A stretch of 64,000 bases of DNA from contig JAITYX010000022.1 of the NCBI GenBank assembly GCA_021018815.1, positions 62,001 to 126,000 of the forward strand, read 5' to 3'. Made by a program: the position numbers and the translations under genes. The notes under the pieces were generated by a model, which ran no database searches, was not told where the DNA came from, and saw only the letters and a list, made by a program, of their open reading frames with translations. The stretch comes from Talinum fruticosum. Lineage: Eukaryota; Streptophyta; Magnoliopsida; Caryophyllales; Talinaceae. The number at the start of each line of letters is the position of its first letter. Position 1 is the stretch's first letter. Below, one piece after another: positions 11,661-23,020 of the stretch.

Positions 11661-13070
11661 TCTGTTGTGATGGGTTCTTTTTTACTTTCATGGACCTGAG
11701 ATCTGGTTGGTTGTTTTTTAGATCTGGGTTATATCTGATGAGATGAACGGATATTATTAGCGAAGTGCATGAATAGTAGGCAGAGCATTTTTGCATGTGA
11801 TTTTTTTTTTTGTTTTTTGGAAGGTTTATGTTGCGCTTCTTGTTAGGTTTAGCCTAGTCGCGAGATTTCTCGCGGAGTTTCGTCTATAAATAAAATGATT
11901 CTCGCGGAGAAAATTATACCAACGAATGCTAAGAAAATATTGCATCTCAAAATTTTGTATGAGACGACAAGGTTATTATTATGGTTTCATGATATTTGCT
12001 AAGTACTAATAAATTTTTATAGGAGTCCTTTAATAAATTTAAAAAATTTATATAATTTATGTAACTTGTTTTTAAAAAAATATAATGGATATATATGAAA
12101 CACTCATGTCAAAAAAAAAAAAAAAAAATCGGTGACGTTATAATGAGGGAAAACATATGTCAAATTTAAAAATTAAGTTTTGAACCTTAATGTAAGAGAT
12201 GTTTAATATTATAGTTTATGATAGATGGAGCACCATAATCAATAAGGTTTTGGCCTCATAGTTAAGATTGAGATTTTGGGTACATTAAATTTCATGTTCG
12301 ATTCTCCCTTCTCCTATCATATTAAACTGTCTTTTGTTATTCCTATGAACGAAAAAAATAGATGAAGCATTATCAACTTTTATATGAACCACCTGTATAC
12401 TTTGTTATCTCTCCCTATCCCTCGCTCTTTTTGGGGATGGATAAAGTTGAATCTATATGGAGTTTTGCAAGGCAACCTAGTCTTATGAAAAGGTCGGAGT
12501 TCTATGTGGTTACCTTGGTAACTCGGGTAAAGGGGTTCTCTACAAATTTTGACACTTGTTACTTGAGTCAATGTTGAGCTTCCGGATCTATTAAAAGGTT
12601 TGCAATTTGCTCAATTGGAAAGTTATTCTCTTGCTCATACATATTGAATCTCATATTATTGTCAAGAAAATGTCATATCCTCCCAACCTTCATCAATTGT
12701 ATGGTAATGTCATCGAGGAGTGTCAACATTTTATTTTGGATTCAAATTGGTCAGTCTCTATTATCACTTGTTGTAAAGAGTAATAGACCAATTGATGTTA
12801 TTGCTAATTTAGGTATTAAATATGATGTTTACTCTATAGTTCATGTTAATCCGTTTTCTTTTTTCTATTTTCGGTTTGTTTGAGGATATCTCTTACGCAC
12901 CTAGGGTACACCTTATTAGCTATTAATAAGATTGTTATTTAAAGATATCGTCCTTTTTTATACAAAAAAATTCTATATTTAATTATTGTATTCAAGCAAA
13001 AGGAAAACTGGATGAAACTATAACTAATTCGTTTCCCTTAAATGTTTTCTTCATCATTAGCATACATTTA
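11661..13070. other. Intergenic, AT-rich, no gene seen
   Basis: This region is AT-rich, with an A-run near 12111-12128. ORFs of 60-80 codons occur but have no recognisable domain, splice structure or codon pattern. No transposon ends were found until the Harbinger element begins at 13071. Confidence 0.6.
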
Positions 13071-13215
13071 GGGTGTGTTTGGTTGGGGGAAAATATTTTC
13101 CTAGGAAATTATTTTCCATGGGAAAATGATTTCCAAGGAAAATCATTTTCCACCCATATTTTCCTTTGTTTGGTATAACGGAAAATAATTTTCAAAAAAT
13201 TATTTTCCTTTGTTT
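13071..13215. repeat. Left terminal and subterminal repeats of the Harbinger element
   Basis: After the terminal repeat, the motif GGAAAAT(N)ATTTTCC and its halves recur several times, alternating with TTTGTTTGGTA. Equivalent motifs fill 18230-18392 at the other end. Arrays like this often bind the element's transposase or partner protein. That role is inferred from other PIF/Harbinger elements and not shown here. Confidence 0.7.
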
Positions 13216-13230
13216 GGTAGGAAGGAAATG

Positions 13231-13308
13231 CGCACGGGTGCCGTGCGAAAACTCGGAACTCTCCGGACGACTCGCACGGTCGTGCGGGTTATGCACGGGG
13301 TACCGTGC
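13231..13308. repeat. Cluster of three GC-rich palindromes near the left end of the Harbinger element
   Basis: Three short inverted repeats built on the same GCACGG word lie within 78 bp: 13231-13247 (7-bp arms, 3-nt loop), 13273-13286 (6-bp arms, 2-nt loop) and 13293-13308 (6-bp arms, 4-nt loop). They stand out as a GC island in very AT-rich DNA. They could be binding sites, or a fragment captured by the element. Confidence 0.75.
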
Positions 13309-13651
13309 GGCCTTCAAGAACCTCAATTGTCCACACGCCGGTAATGTGATCATCCAAATGGTCCGAAATCAAAGTATTTGTTATAAGAGAGTTGTGCACC
13401 TAAACGAAGAGACCGGATCACAAAAGTGTTATGATTGAAAACTTCTTGTCTCGAGTTTTAACATCATGAAACTCTCATATCGAAACATCTTAATTAGTGA
13501 AAGGAAAAATAAACTTCTTCTACATAATCCAACGACTTCCTCATAAGTCATATCCAAACCACATAAACATAACAAACTAAAAAGTTTGAAAGGAAAAATA
13601 CAATACTATCGGATTGTATTGTTCTTCTTCATGAAGTTTTGAAGCCAAATT

Positions 13652-14714
13652 TTACTGAAGCTTCTCATTTTTCACAAGAAAGCCTCTCCCTTGAATTTCA
13701 TTTGCAATCAAATAATCGAATGCGTAAGCCAAAAACTCATCTTCAAAACCTTCAGTCTTCATAACTTCTTTAAAGAGTACCTCAACATCGAGCTTGGACT
13801 TAGAGAATTTTTCAAGAGTCGTTGCAACTTGACCAAGCTGGGAAGAAATTACTTGTATATCCGGGTCAACCTCACGAGCTCTCTTTCGACTTTTTGTTGA
13901 CCCCGATGGTACACCAATAGAAGAAACCGATGCATTGTCATTTGCTTTCACGACTTCACTTTCATCATTACTCTTCTCTTCTAGATTGATCGCATTATCG
14001 CAAGACTCCACTTCAACATCATCAAATGATTTCGCAGAACTTCCTCTTGCTACATCCTTCCCAATGACGATTGTCATTTCATCGTACATCTCAATCTTTT
14101 TGTTCAAATACTTGTCATGAGCAGGATTTGCCTAATCGAAAAAATAACATAAAAAACATCACAACTTGTTCTCTCGTAGCAATTACTCAAGTAACCAACC
14201 AACTAAAAACCAAAACTACTACAATTTACAATCGGACATACCATCCAATATCCACCGCATCTCAAGTTATATTAACTTAAGGACAGCGATACCCCTTTTT
14301 CTACGCACATGAACATGACACGAAAAAAAAGGAAAGTAAAGTGGGGAGATGAGATGAGATGAGGAGGATACCTCAATGTATGCATCATACACGATAGGTG
14401 ATGCTTGGATCATCTTCGGGTTTTCATCCCACCCAAAGCCGGAATCTTTATTTCGAAGCTTTGATATCACTCCCCATGTGACTTTGATTGTCTTCGGATG
14501 ATTTTCAACGTGCTCGAGACAAGCATTTGACATTGTACTTCTTTGATATGAACTCTGCTGCTGCAGCAAAGGAGATAGACTTGAAAGTATTATTTGGTCG
14601 ATTACCCTTCTTCACTTCATTAGCCAAAAATTTCGATAACTCCTTTGACATTGTCTTTGGCCACCGGAATTGAGTTCTTTTCTCATCAACTTCCTTATTC
14701 TTCCCTTTGTCCAT
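13652..14714 (-). pseudogene. SANT/Myb-like second ORF of the Harbinger element
   Basis: The first part opens MDKGKNKEVDEKRTQ and continues into a tryptophan-containing SANT-like block (RWPKTMSKELSKFLANEV, then FAAAAEFISKKYNVK). The next block (ENHPKTIKVTWGVISK, then GFGWDENPKMIQASP and YDAYIE) is in another frame, so there is a frameshift near 14535-14550. A donor follows YDAYIE at about 14371. A second exon from about 14133 carries ANPAHDKYLNKK, an acidic linker, a basic SRKRAREVDPD patch and an end at 13652. In active relatives this protein helps the transposase enter the nucleus and bind the ends. This copy is disrupted. Confidence 0.75.
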
Positions 14715-14818
14715 GCTGCATAAATCGGTTTATCAAAATTCAACACAAGGCAAAGATTGAAAATAACACTTGAAAAAGAAAATCAAACTTACAAGTACAC
14801 ATTATTATGAGAAACATT

Positions 14819-16058
14819 TCATCTTCGTTCTTGATAATTTTGCCACATTGCATTCGCTATAGCATCCCTTTTATTTTCCAAACTTGGTTTTCTTCCCTCT
14901 CTTCTCTTTGTGAGAATCGAGATCTTTGTGTATAATTTGAAAATTCTTGATCAACTTCTCTCATAATATAGTCATTTGGATCAACACTCCTAAGAAAGTT
15001 GTGTAACACACAACATACAAGAACAACATCCACTTGAGTTTTAAAATCCCAAAATGGCTCTGCATCTAGCACACGAAAGCGCTTTTTCAAGATACCAAAT
15101 GCCCTTTCTATACTAATCCTTAAGGAAGAATGGCGTAGGTTAAACAACTCCTTGGCATTTGTTGGAGGTGAGTTCTCATCAAACTCTTTCAAGTGATATC
15201 GAACTTTCCTATATGGTGGTACAAAACCTTTCCGAAGAGCATAACCAGAATCTAGCAGAAAATATTTCCCTACAAGAGATCAAAAATTTCATTAATATCT
15301 AGGTGGTATTACTTTAAGGGGGAAAAGACAAGTTATCAAATGATACCTTCCAGGGCATGGAAGCCTCTTGAAACCGCATCATTTAACACCCTAGAATCAT
15401 GTGCTGATCCTTCCCACCCGGCTAGTACATATGTGAACTTGAGGTTATCGAAAGATATGGCAGCCAGCACATTTTGGGACAACCCACCTTTTCTATTCCT
15501 ATACCTATCTTGATCTTTGACAGGTATAGATGCAGGCACATGAGTGCCGTCTAAAGCTCCTATACAATCCTCAAACCATGGATAAAACCTAGAGTTGTTT
15601 ACAATTTTCAGAGGGGTAGAGGAGCTAGGAGGGTTAACAAACTCGGATACAACTTAAGCATAGCTTTAAGGACCTTGTGAAAATAGATATGAACGGTCCA
15701 AGTAGAACGGAAGAATCTTCCTCCTATTACCCTAAATCTTACATTATGGTCTAATAGGTGTAGAAACATCACAACTTATTCTCTAACACTCATATGTACA
15801 AGTGTTAGCAAGAAGTTCCCTCCTTTCAAGAGTTTCACACAATGTAAAAAAGGCCATCGGGCTCATTCGAATTTGATCAATACAATGTCTATCCCCACAT
15901 AACAATATACTATTTATATAATTTTCTCTCTCAAGATCTCTATTGACATATGGTTGACGTGGGATTGGAAAAAATTCGTCACTATTTGTTTTCTTATACT
16001 TTTTAAGAAATGCTAATGTGCCTCCTACAAAAGCAATAGTACCACCTAGTGACCACAA
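14819..16058 (-). pseudogene. PIF/Harbinger transposase (DDE_Tnp_4 type), multiply broken
   Basis: The N-terminal part (15783-16058) carries DRHCIDQIRMSPMAFFTLC. The catalytic core follows as GALDGTHVPASIPV (first Asp, near 15550), NVLAAISFD and AGWEGSAHDSRVL, then after an intron at about 15271-15345 LLDSGYALRKGF (second Asp) and SIERAFGILKKRF (Glu). The C-terminal end reads RDAIANAMWQNYQ. Lesions seen are a frameshift just after LLANT (about 15805), a TAA where CAA is expected (VRE-stop-VVMF, about 15778), a one-base loss near 15645 (KLYP then FVNPP) and a frame change near 14890. Together these rule out activity. The three catalytic acids are still readable. Confidence 0.85.
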
Positions 16059-17999
16059 CTTCTTCTTCTTTTAATTCATCTACCATCTAAAGAATATAAT
16101 TAATGTCAAATGAATTAGTCATACTGCACAAAAGAGAACAAAGGTAAACAAAAAGGAAAAGTATTGTCTACTTAACAAGCTAATAAAGAATATAATAATT
16201 AAAAATGGCGGCACTACTACAACTATTGACAAGCTAATAATGTTACAAGTTACAAGGATTTCTCCGAAATTTCATGGAAACACAAATCAACCAATGCTTC
16301 TCACTTGTTCATTTCTAAAGGCGAGATCCCAAGATCACCAATGAAACACCAAGCAACAAGTAACAACTAAGTTCTCCGGGGAATATTTAACTATTTTATG
16401 CTTGGCTACCCCATTGAAACTCCACATGCAAATAGAAGAAGTCAAAGCTGTAAGACTTCGACAAAAAATAATCAATTTATCAATTAATTGAACCGAGAAA
16501 ATCAGTATGCAAATAGAGTTGTGATTGTGGTTTATGAGGTGTAAAAAGTGAAAACTGCTTCAAAACAAAATCTGCAGTTTGGAGGGAAATGACTACGAAT
16601 GGTCAGTATCTCTTTTTTCGGGGTTGAAAACAAAATTTTGGGTCCGATGTAAGTTTCCCAGCTTTTAGTAGTAGCACTATATGTAATTATGGCAATTTGT
16701 ATATGGTACTCCTATTAATGGAAATCTATAGCATGAGATAAAATTTTTGCAAGTACTATGGTCCCAAATTCTTACATCACATGTACTGATTTTTCTCTTT
16801 GTTTTCACGTTGTTCATGCTATTATTTTGGATCATGGATCCAACAAAGGAAGGAACTTGTGAGATTTGGTTGTTCTCGAGGGTGATGACCAATCCATGTT
16901 TGACCTAAATTTAAACCTAAGTTTGAGATCTCTTTTTATGGATATGAAATTTCATAAGCATACTTTCATTTAAAGTTATGCATGTAAAAATCCGATAAGA
17001 TGTAGACAAATCATAGATGTGTTATTAGCTTTGAATCCTGCAACTTGAGTGGGGTAAAGCCATGATGGAAGTTAAACATCATAAATAATAGATTAAATTT
17101 AAATCCGAAGTTCACTACACTAGCTTACAATGACTCCTGCAAGTTCATTTCTATGGCAAAAGGCCCTAGTCGGGAATTCCAAATACCCAACCGCCAATCA
17201 ATCTCCTCTCGACTCTAAGATTAAACACGTGCCGATAGAAGGTTGTTTGCAAATAGATTTCTTTGATTGACCATATTAGGGTTTGTTTCAATCTGATTAC
17301 AGTTGTTTGTTTAATTGTCCCAGCTGTTTGTTTCTCCACTATATCACATACGCCAACCCACAGTTCTAATTAAGTATGAGAAAGCTAAGTTCAAATTCGA
17401 AACGACATATAAGGTGAACTCAATAAGCTTATAGATGTACAAACAAGAACCCCAAGCAGAGGACATATATTTACCAAACGAAGAACAATATCAATGGCAT
17501 CCTAATTGAAGGGGGTCGGGGTTAACGTAGACATAGACACTCACCTTTAGTTTAAACTTGTGCGGCACGAGCGATGCTTTCAGCGATGAAATGCAGCGAT
17601 GAAGGTACTCGTCAACAAGAAGACCAAACAAATGCAACTCTAGCGATCTGCGTTTCGAAATCGGGAAATATGGGGAAATTTCCATATATCTCGCACAATT
17701 TAACATTCCCGACCCAAAATGTGAACCGAGGCGAGAGGGGAAAACGTCGGGATTCCAAAACCATAACAATATGAGCTTCAAATCCCCAAACAACCAGAAG
17801 CATGTAATCTAACCTTATGAAATTCCCAATTAACCGAAGGTTTTCCAAACGCCAAAAGGATTACGAACAAAAACCCAATTAATCGTGCAATAAACAAGTA
17901 GGGAGACGAGATGAATATCATGTTGTGAAGGCCGATGCTAGCTTCTTCGGTGTTGATGTTGAAAAGAACACCTTTGTAGCGGATTTCGGACTTGGAGAG

Positions 18000-18206
18000 A
18001 GAGAGCGATGAGCGATGAGCGAGAGGACTCGAGAGGAGAGGGAAACCGCGATGAGCAAGGACTCGAGAGGAGAGAGAGAGCGATGAGCGAGTACCCGAGA
18101 GGAGAGAGAAAGAGCTGTGAGCGAGAGGCCAAGGGTTCACGCGAGAGAGAGGGACAAGGAGGGAGGAGCTGTGAGCGAGAGGCCAAGGGTTCACGCGAGA
18201 AAGAGC
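18000..18206. repeat. GA-rich tandem repeats near the right end of the Harbinger element
   Basis: A 35-bp unit beginning GAGCTGTGAGCGAGAGG occurs at 18112-18146 and again, identical, at 18166-18200, a 54-bp period. A third partial copy follows at about 18204. Upstream, 18000-18100 has several CTCGAGAGGAGAG and GCGATGAGCGA copies. Read on the minus strand it is CT-rich and would suit a leader of the element's transcripts. The Ser/Arg/Leu-rich ORFs across it are artefacts of the repeat. Confidence 0.8.
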
Positions 18207-18392
18207 TGTGAGTCGAGTGAGAGGGAGAATTGGAAAATTAATTTCCTCCCAAAAAGATAAGAATTTATTTTCTCCCAAGTGAGGGAAAATATTTTAGTTC
18301 AGAAAATTTTTTCCATATTTTTATTTACCAAACAATAGAAAATAGAATCATAATTTTCCAAGAAAATATTTTCCTTCCAAACAAACACACCC

Positions 18393-20094
18393 AGTAAAGC
18401 CATGACAAATTCCTCTCCAAACTCTTAAAAGAAACACTTGCCTTTCACACCCTCTTTGTATTAGAAGGGGTATCATTGATTTTTTTTTTTATATGATACA
18501 AGGCTCATTTTAATTAAAACTTATCAATCAATTACCTTTAATATTTATACGAATAAAGTTTGTCTCTTCTTTGGTAATTTTTTTTAATTACGTGTGGAAA
18601 TATTAGTCACTTTTTTCAAAAATATTACTAATCGGTATGGATGAAATTTGACTATTACATCGTTATAACATAGATATGAGGTCATCCATCAATAATATAG
18701 ATGTAAATTTATCAAAGATTATTCATGACAAGAGTGTCGTAGTTTTGAAATCAAACGTTAGTAAGATTTATATTAGTTATTTGAAAATTAAAATTTATCA
18801 TCATGTTTTAGATCTCATACTATTGTCTTTTGCTTCCATTCTATAAGGTAGTTTTAGATCTCATACTATCATCATGTTTTAGATCTCATACTATTTGAAA
18901 ATTAAAATTAATATTCATGGTCTAAAAGATAAATGTCGAACCAATTATTTTTCAATTATCCGATTCGAGTAACACTCGTTAAATTGGACCTTATATACCC
19001 TATATATGTGGAATTTTTAAGGATGAATTCGAATTCGGATATTTTAGATCTACAACTATTTATGTACAATTTTTATTTATAAATATTATTTATTTTAATC
19101 ACTTGAAGAAAACAACAAATCATGACAAATACTCAACTTCTCTTTTTAGGGGTGATACGACAACAACTTGTATCACGAAACTTTATCAACATGTTCTTTA
19201 TAAAGCAACGAGGAAGAACACCGTTCAAGCCTCTATGCAATTAGTTGCTTGAAAGAACCATATCATACCGTACTATCTCTTCCTAAAAAGAAACTCGCCT
19301 TTACTATCATAGTATTTGCAATCCTCTTCAACATAGTATAGTCTACTAAAAGTCTAACTATAACTATTATAAAGAGATAACGAATGTCAAATCATTTGAA
19401 CCGACATGTATTGGATACTTCAGCTATTAAACTTAATAGACAAATATCAAAAAATCCCTTTAGATTCACTATTCACTAGGTGAAAATTTTATGGGTTTTT
19501 TTTTTTTCAAGAGGAAAAATTATATGGCTTATACAAGAGAAAAATCCTAACATCCTTTTTTCCCCTTTGTGATAGTGATCTGATGTTCCACACAAAGCCA
19601 GTGGCATTCTCAGCAGTACAAATGTTTTTTGTTCACCAAGTTTCTAAGAATTTCAGGTGAAAACTAAAGGATTTGCTTTTTTTTTTTTTAATTAGAAAAA
19701 TTCATTTGAAATTATAAAAAGTAATTAAGCAATTTGCAAGACACATTTTAGTTATTAAATAAAAAGATTAATTTCACAAAGGAGTTTAGTATCTCTAATT
19801 ATTTGAAAAATTACCAATTAATTAAATAGAAGAATGCTAATCAAGGATTCAAGCAGCCATAGATTTAGCAATTTCCCAAAAAATAATGAATAATTTCATA
19901 CATAATGGAACATTAAAAAAAACCCAAAAAACCAAAAAAAAAAAAAAAAAAAAACTAACCAGCATCACATACACGAGTACAATATATCACAAGTCCCTGT
20001 TCAAAAGGACCAAACTTTCTGAATCAAAAACTCCTTCAAATCAAATAAAATCAAACTTGGAAGGGCCAAGGCCAGTTCTTCAAGTCATCCTCTT
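18393..20094. other. Intergenic, with a short local triplication
   Basis: GTTTTAGATCTCATACTAT occurs three times between 18804 and 18893. The flanking words TTGAAAATTAAAATT occur on both sides (about 18781 and 18895), which suggests a local duplication. The rest is AT-rich and includes an A-run near 19936-19955. No gene is supported. Confidence 0.6.
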
Positions 20095-20576
20095 TCACAC
20101 CCCCACATTCCCACTTCCACTTCTCCCATTCCCATCAACAAAAGCATGGTACCTCAAAACAAAGGCCAAACTCATAACAACCCACTCAAGACAGAACATC
20201 AAGATACAGAGCCCCCTGCCAGCTTCAAGATCACAGCCCCATCCTCCTCTCTCACATACGACTTCAAGGCGCCGAGGAAGTTTCCGGTGGTGGTGAAGAT
20301 CAGGACCGACACCGACCCCTGGAAGATGGCTGTCAGGACTGTGGCCACCATGTGGAATGCATACCACTTGTGGGAACCACTTGAGGAGGAGGCGCACCCC
20401 GAGACCGCCCCCGCGATGGTGATCACGTGGAGGAGGATCAGGAGGAGGCCCACCGCCGAGGGGACGAGGCGGAGGGAGAGGGTTAGGAAGATGCAGCTTG
20501 AGGCTGCCCCTAGGAGGATGTAGTTGCATAGGAGGAAGATTTTGTGGGCGCCGCTGTGGGCTGCTTCAAGACCCAT
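20095..20576 (-). CDS. Plant four-helix membrane protein, family not recognised, with a 1-bp frameshift
   Basis: This is a single-exon gene starting at ATG 20576 (MGLEAAHSGAHKIFLLCNY). Four hydrophobic segments are visible: IFLLCNYILLGAASSCIF, LLLILLHVITIAGAVSGC, FHMVATVLTAIFQGSVSVLI and CILMFCLEWVVMSLAFVL, with a short charged loop SYVREEDGAVILK before the last. The reading frame stops after LAGGSVS, but a one-base gap in the C5 run at 20212-20216 (G5 on the coding strand) restores LAGG-LCILMFCLEW and the fourth helix down to the stop at 20095. With that base the protein is 160 residues. I recall similar plant proteins with this C-terminal pattern but know no function for them. The frameshift is probably an assembly error. 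Alternatively the protein ends early after three helices. Confidence 0.75.
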
Positions 20577-20786
20577 TTTTTGGTGATTTTTTGGTGCCCG
20601 GGTGGGGAATTGGATCGATTTGATCAAAATTTGAGTGCCCACTTGGTCAATTTGATGAAAAATCAAGTGCCCGCCTGATGGATTTGATGAAAAACTTGAT
20701 GAATTTTTGAATCGGAATTGGGGGAGGAAAGAGAGGGAACAGAGATGATGGAGTGGATTTGGGGAAGAATGAGTGAAACTTGAGAG

Positions 20787-20797
20787 CTTTATATATG
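20787..20797 (-). promoter_or_regulatory. TATA box of the four-helix protein gene
   Basis: On the minus strand this reads CATATATAAAG, about 210 bp upstream of the start codon at 20576. That is a suitable place for a core promoter with a leader of roughly 180 nt. Confidence 0.6.
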
Positions 20798-20837
20798 GAA
20801 CTGGTTTTTCTTGGGAGTGGAGGAGGACAAAGGCCAA

Positions 20838-21746
20838 CGGTCATATTTGGAAATCGGAAATGATGAGGGAGGGAGGGGAGGGACCCAAACCCAAATGTTA
20901 TCGTTGCAAAAGGGTACCTTCAAATGCAACGGTTATTTCTCCAAGGCCATGATTTTGGAGTAATTTTGGATCGAAGTTGAAAATCATTGGGAGGGAAAAT
21001 CCATAGACTGCCTCTCCTATGGCAAATGGACCAGTCTTGGCTAACCCACAAGGCCACCAAAGGTTGGCCCAGCCTATAAAATTTGTGGGTCAAGCTCAAT
21101 TAGGCCACACTATCTTCTAACAAATCAATTACAAGCTACTAAGATGGTGTTTGATAATCTTTCATTTGGTTTTGTAATCTTCCTTCTTTCCGCGGTTAAA
21201 ACTCGAAGGTGGAATATTGGCCTAGTGTAATATTTACGTATCATCATCCGCGTAAATATGAGAGTATAAGTATGTGTAACTAGTACTTTGACCCATGCGT
21301 TGTATGAGTTGTTATTTTTTTTTTATAAGTTCTATAAGATTTGGTAAGAGAAAAAATTAATATTATTTTTAAAATAAATGAATAATACTGACTACTATAT
21401 AGACATAAAGATGATCTTAATTCAGTGTATTGAAGCTAAATAACGACTACTTGTATAAATTATTTATCATTTACTCGTACATTATTCATCACTTACCATT
21501 TGAAGCTAAAATTAATTTTTATTAGGATTTGAAATAGTAGCATATAAGTTAATAAGATAGAATGTTAATTGCTATAATTGTTTTTAAATATTGGTGAACA
21601 TTATTTTTTTATTTATCATATAGGGAGTTTATTTTGGTTAAATATAATATTATAAAAGCAGATGATAAAAAATTTAAGTAATGGAGTTAGTATTGTATTA
21701 AGGCAAATGATTAAAATTGGAGGAAAAAAACTTAAATTTTTTTTTT
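20838..21746. other. Upstream flank of the four-helix gene, then AT-rich spacer
   Basis: No gene or clear repeat end was seen. 20838-21140 is moderately GC-rich promoter flank. From about 21240 the sequence becomes AT-rich. Confidence 0.5.
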
Positions 21747-22110
21747 TCATACATACAACTTTTTCAAATTTATTTTGTAGCATTTTTTTCTATTTAAAAA
21801 ATAACTTAATTATTGCTCACAAAAACTTAATTAAACTAACTAAAATGGAAATATCTTTGCTTTTATTTGTGCGCATGTATAATGTATTTATTAAAGTTAA
21901 TGGGAGGAAACAAAGTTTGACATGGAAATTTTAACTTTTTTGTAAGAAAAAATTATTTAATTTAAAGCACTAACACGTTTTTTTTTTTTACCTAAAATAA
22001 CTTAATAATCTTAATTTTAAAATATATTTTTTAAAATAAATTTTTATTTTACTGCCTTTAATAAACAAACTATTATAAACTTTTTTGAAAAAAAATTTAG
22101 ACATTTTAAA
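21747..22110. repeat. Diverged direct repeat, copy A
   Basis: This shares an extended, gapped match with 23281-23625 in the same orientation. Shared words include ACTTTTTCAAATTT, ATTTGTGCGCAT, TATAATGTATTTATTAAAG, AATGGGAGGAAACAAA, CCTAAAATAACTTA and ATTTTACTGCCTTTAATAA, in the same order. It is non-coding. It could be the arms of an old element or a simple duplication. Confidence 0.75.
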
Positions 22111-22572
22111 ACAATTTCTTTTTCTGGGAAAAAATTACTTAATAAAGGCACTTAAATAAAAATTATATGTATAATCTATTTATTCAAGAAAATGGAAGAA
22201 AAAAATATAAAATATAAATATTTTTTTAATTTTTTTTTCTCAAGTTTTATTTTATTTTTATGCTTGTCATGTTGCTTTCCTTCTCTACTGCTATAGTTAC
22301 CATTTCTAACATAGTATCAAGTGTGCATTATTTGTTTCGAATTCTAAGTCGAGTCAAATTTAATAAGATTATATTTTGTACCACTCATTTGGATTAAATT
22401 ACTAATTTTTTTTTATTAGTAATCCGATTTGTCTTATATTTTTGTTTAACTTATGGGCGTATGAATTGTTAGGTGGAGGAGTTTATGTAAAGTTGAAAGA
22501 ATGACAATGGACTCGGATGTAACTATGAAAGAGGCATATGTTATGTCATTGCCAACCCGCCTCAATCATTAA

Positions 22573-23020
22573 GCGCTCTATTTGATTCTAAGAAAATTAG
22601 AAGGAAAGAAAAAATGTGGAAAATGAATTTCTTTCCCTTGTTTGAATTGAAGAAAAAATGAGAGAAAAAAAGTTTGATGGAAAAACTCATGGAAAATTTT
22701 GTCAATTTGGTAAATCATATTGTCCTTCCAAAATTGAGAGGAAAATGGAAGAAAAATTTCACAAAGAGAGAGAAATGAAAAAAGAGAGAATTCTATTAAG
22801 AAATGCCATTAAAAATTTTCTCTCTCCTCTTAATTAATCAATGTTATTGAGTATTTTCTCTATACTCTCCATGACAATGTCATGATTATAATTTTTTCCC
22901 TCTATTTTTCCTCGAACCAAACACAAGAAAAAAAATAATTTCCTCTTAACTTTTTTTCCTCATTATTTTTTTCCATTTAAATTTTCTTTCCAATCTATTT
23001 TCTTAGAATCAAATAGAGCC
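22573..23020. mobile_element. Tourist-like MITE (PIF/Harbinger type), 448 bp
   Basis: The left end GCGCTCTATTTGATTCTAAG and the right end, reverse-complemented GGCTCTATTTGATTCTAAG, are near-identical inverted repeats that continue through AAAAT. Both sides are flanked by TAA (22570-22572 and 23021-23023), the 3-bp duplication typical of PIF/Harbinger insertions. The interior is purine-rich on the left and pyrimidine-rich on the right, so the two halves could fold back on each other. It is non-coding. It sits between the two arms of the direct repeat 21747-22110 / 23281-23625. Confidence 0.85.

Larger units (their letters stand above)
13071..18392 (-). mobile_element. PIF/Harbinger DNA transposon, 5.3 kb, decayed
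   Basis: The ends are inverted repeats. The left begins GGGTGTGTTTGGTTGGGGG and the right, reverse-complemented, begins GGGTGTGTTTGTTTGGAAGG. Both then run into GAAAATATTTTC and many GGAAAAT/ATTTTCC copies. Inside, both on the minus strand, lie a DDE_Tnp_4-type transposase (14819-16058) and a SANT/Myb-like ORF (13652-14714), the two-gene content typical of PIF/Harbinger elements. The left flank is TTA, the expected target, but the right flank reads AGTAAAG, so no clean 3-bp duplication is visible. 16060-17900 is non-coding as far as I can see. Both genes carry frameshifts, so this copy cannot be autonomous. Confidence 0.88.

Noticed and set aside
13166..13438. 90-codon ORF near the left end of the Harbinger element
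   Set aside because: It runs through the terminal repeat motifs and the GC palindromes and shows no domain, so it is a by-product of the repeat.
17778..18278. 166-codon minus-strand ORF rich in Ser, Leu, Arg and Pro
   Set aside because: The repeated peptides come directly from the GA/CT tandem array at 18000-18206.
20146..20523. 125-codon plus-strand ORF opposite the four-helix gene
   Set aside because: It is antisense to a clear membrane-protein gene in GC-rich coding DNA, with Arg/Pro-rich nonsense composition.
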